Assembly (NCBI RefSeq): GCF_003061025.1
Contig: NZ_QAIL01000401.1
Location: forward strand, 1-33,873
From: Pedobacter sp. HMWF019
GTDB taxonomy: Bacteria; Bacteroidota; Bacteroidia; Sphingobacteriales; Sphingobacteriaceae
Direction: 5' to 3'
Length of the DNA: 33,873 nt
Shown here: piece after piece, positions 33,805 through 33,873 of the stretch
Layout: each line of letters starts with the position of its first letter
Position numbering within the stretch: the first letter of the stretch is position 1
Notes under the pieces: model-generated
The model's database searches: none
What the model was told of the DNA's origin: nothing
The model's input: only the letters and a program-made list of their open reading frames with translations
Program-made: the position numbers and the translations under genes

Positions 33805-33873
33805 TTTTATAAATAAGATTATTAATGATTTTAAACCTAGGGAACCACAATACACTGCATGGCAGCCTTAAAC

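Noticed and set aside
1..33873. CRISPR arrays, tRNA or rRNA genes, insertion sequences or prophage genes
   Set aside because: No regularly spaced repeats, cloverleaf-type sequences, transposase or integrase motifs were seen by eye.

Overview
The window comes from a chromosome of a Bacteroidota bacterium, most likely a Sphingobacteriaceae (Pedobacter-like) free-living glycan degrader. The evidence is two complete SusC/SusD loci, each preceded by an ECF sigma factor and a FecR-type anti-sigma factor; a PorP/SprF-family type IX secretion-associated protein; lipoproteins with a Cys-Lys-Lys-Asp surface-export-like start; A-rich leaders without clear Shine-Dalgarno sequences; and TAnnTTTG-like -7 boxes. 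Taxonomy is inferred from gene content only. I saw no tRNA, rRNA, CRISPR array, insertion sequence or integrase, and no gene-free stretch longer than about 200 bases.

Layout. Bases 1-3800 hold general genes: a small membrane protein, a four-helix membrane protein, a SnoaL/NTF2-like protein and a Gfo/Idh/MocA oxidoreductase (the last three on the minus strand), and a divergent ArsB/NhaD-like transporter. Bases 3900-15630 are polysaccharide-utilisation locus 1: ECF sigma, FecR, SusC with an STN signalling domain, SusD, a GH29 alpha-L-fucosidase and a GH2 beta-galactosidase-like enzyme. Bases 15640-20180 hold a small secreted protein, a convergent minus-strand OmpA/PorP pair and a lipoprotein. 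Bases 20230-28490 are locus 2: ECF sigma, FecR, STN-SusC, SusD and, in place of a glycoside hydrolase, a secreted calcineurin-like metallophosphoesterase. Bases 28530-33873 hold a lipoprotein, a 1339-residue CheB-CheR-PAS-histidine kinase fusion, and an unrecognised minus-strand gene that overlaps the kinase end by 4 nt.

How the genes work together. In each Sus locus the outer-membrane SusC/SusD pair should capture and import a ligand. The STN domain of SusC would signal substrate through FecR in the inner membrane, releasing the ECF sigma factor to switch on the locus. Locus 1 looks built for a glycan carrying fucose and galactose. Locus 2 looks built for a phosphorylated substrate, or one whose phosphate is removed in the periplasm. 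The most interesting non-coding signals are a matching hairpin arrangement between fecR and susC at both loci, a matching T-run/GGGT arrangement between sigma and fecR at both loci, a 12-bp inverted repeat just upstream of the second sigma factor, and a strong terminator-like hairpin inside locus 1 between susD and the enzyme genes.
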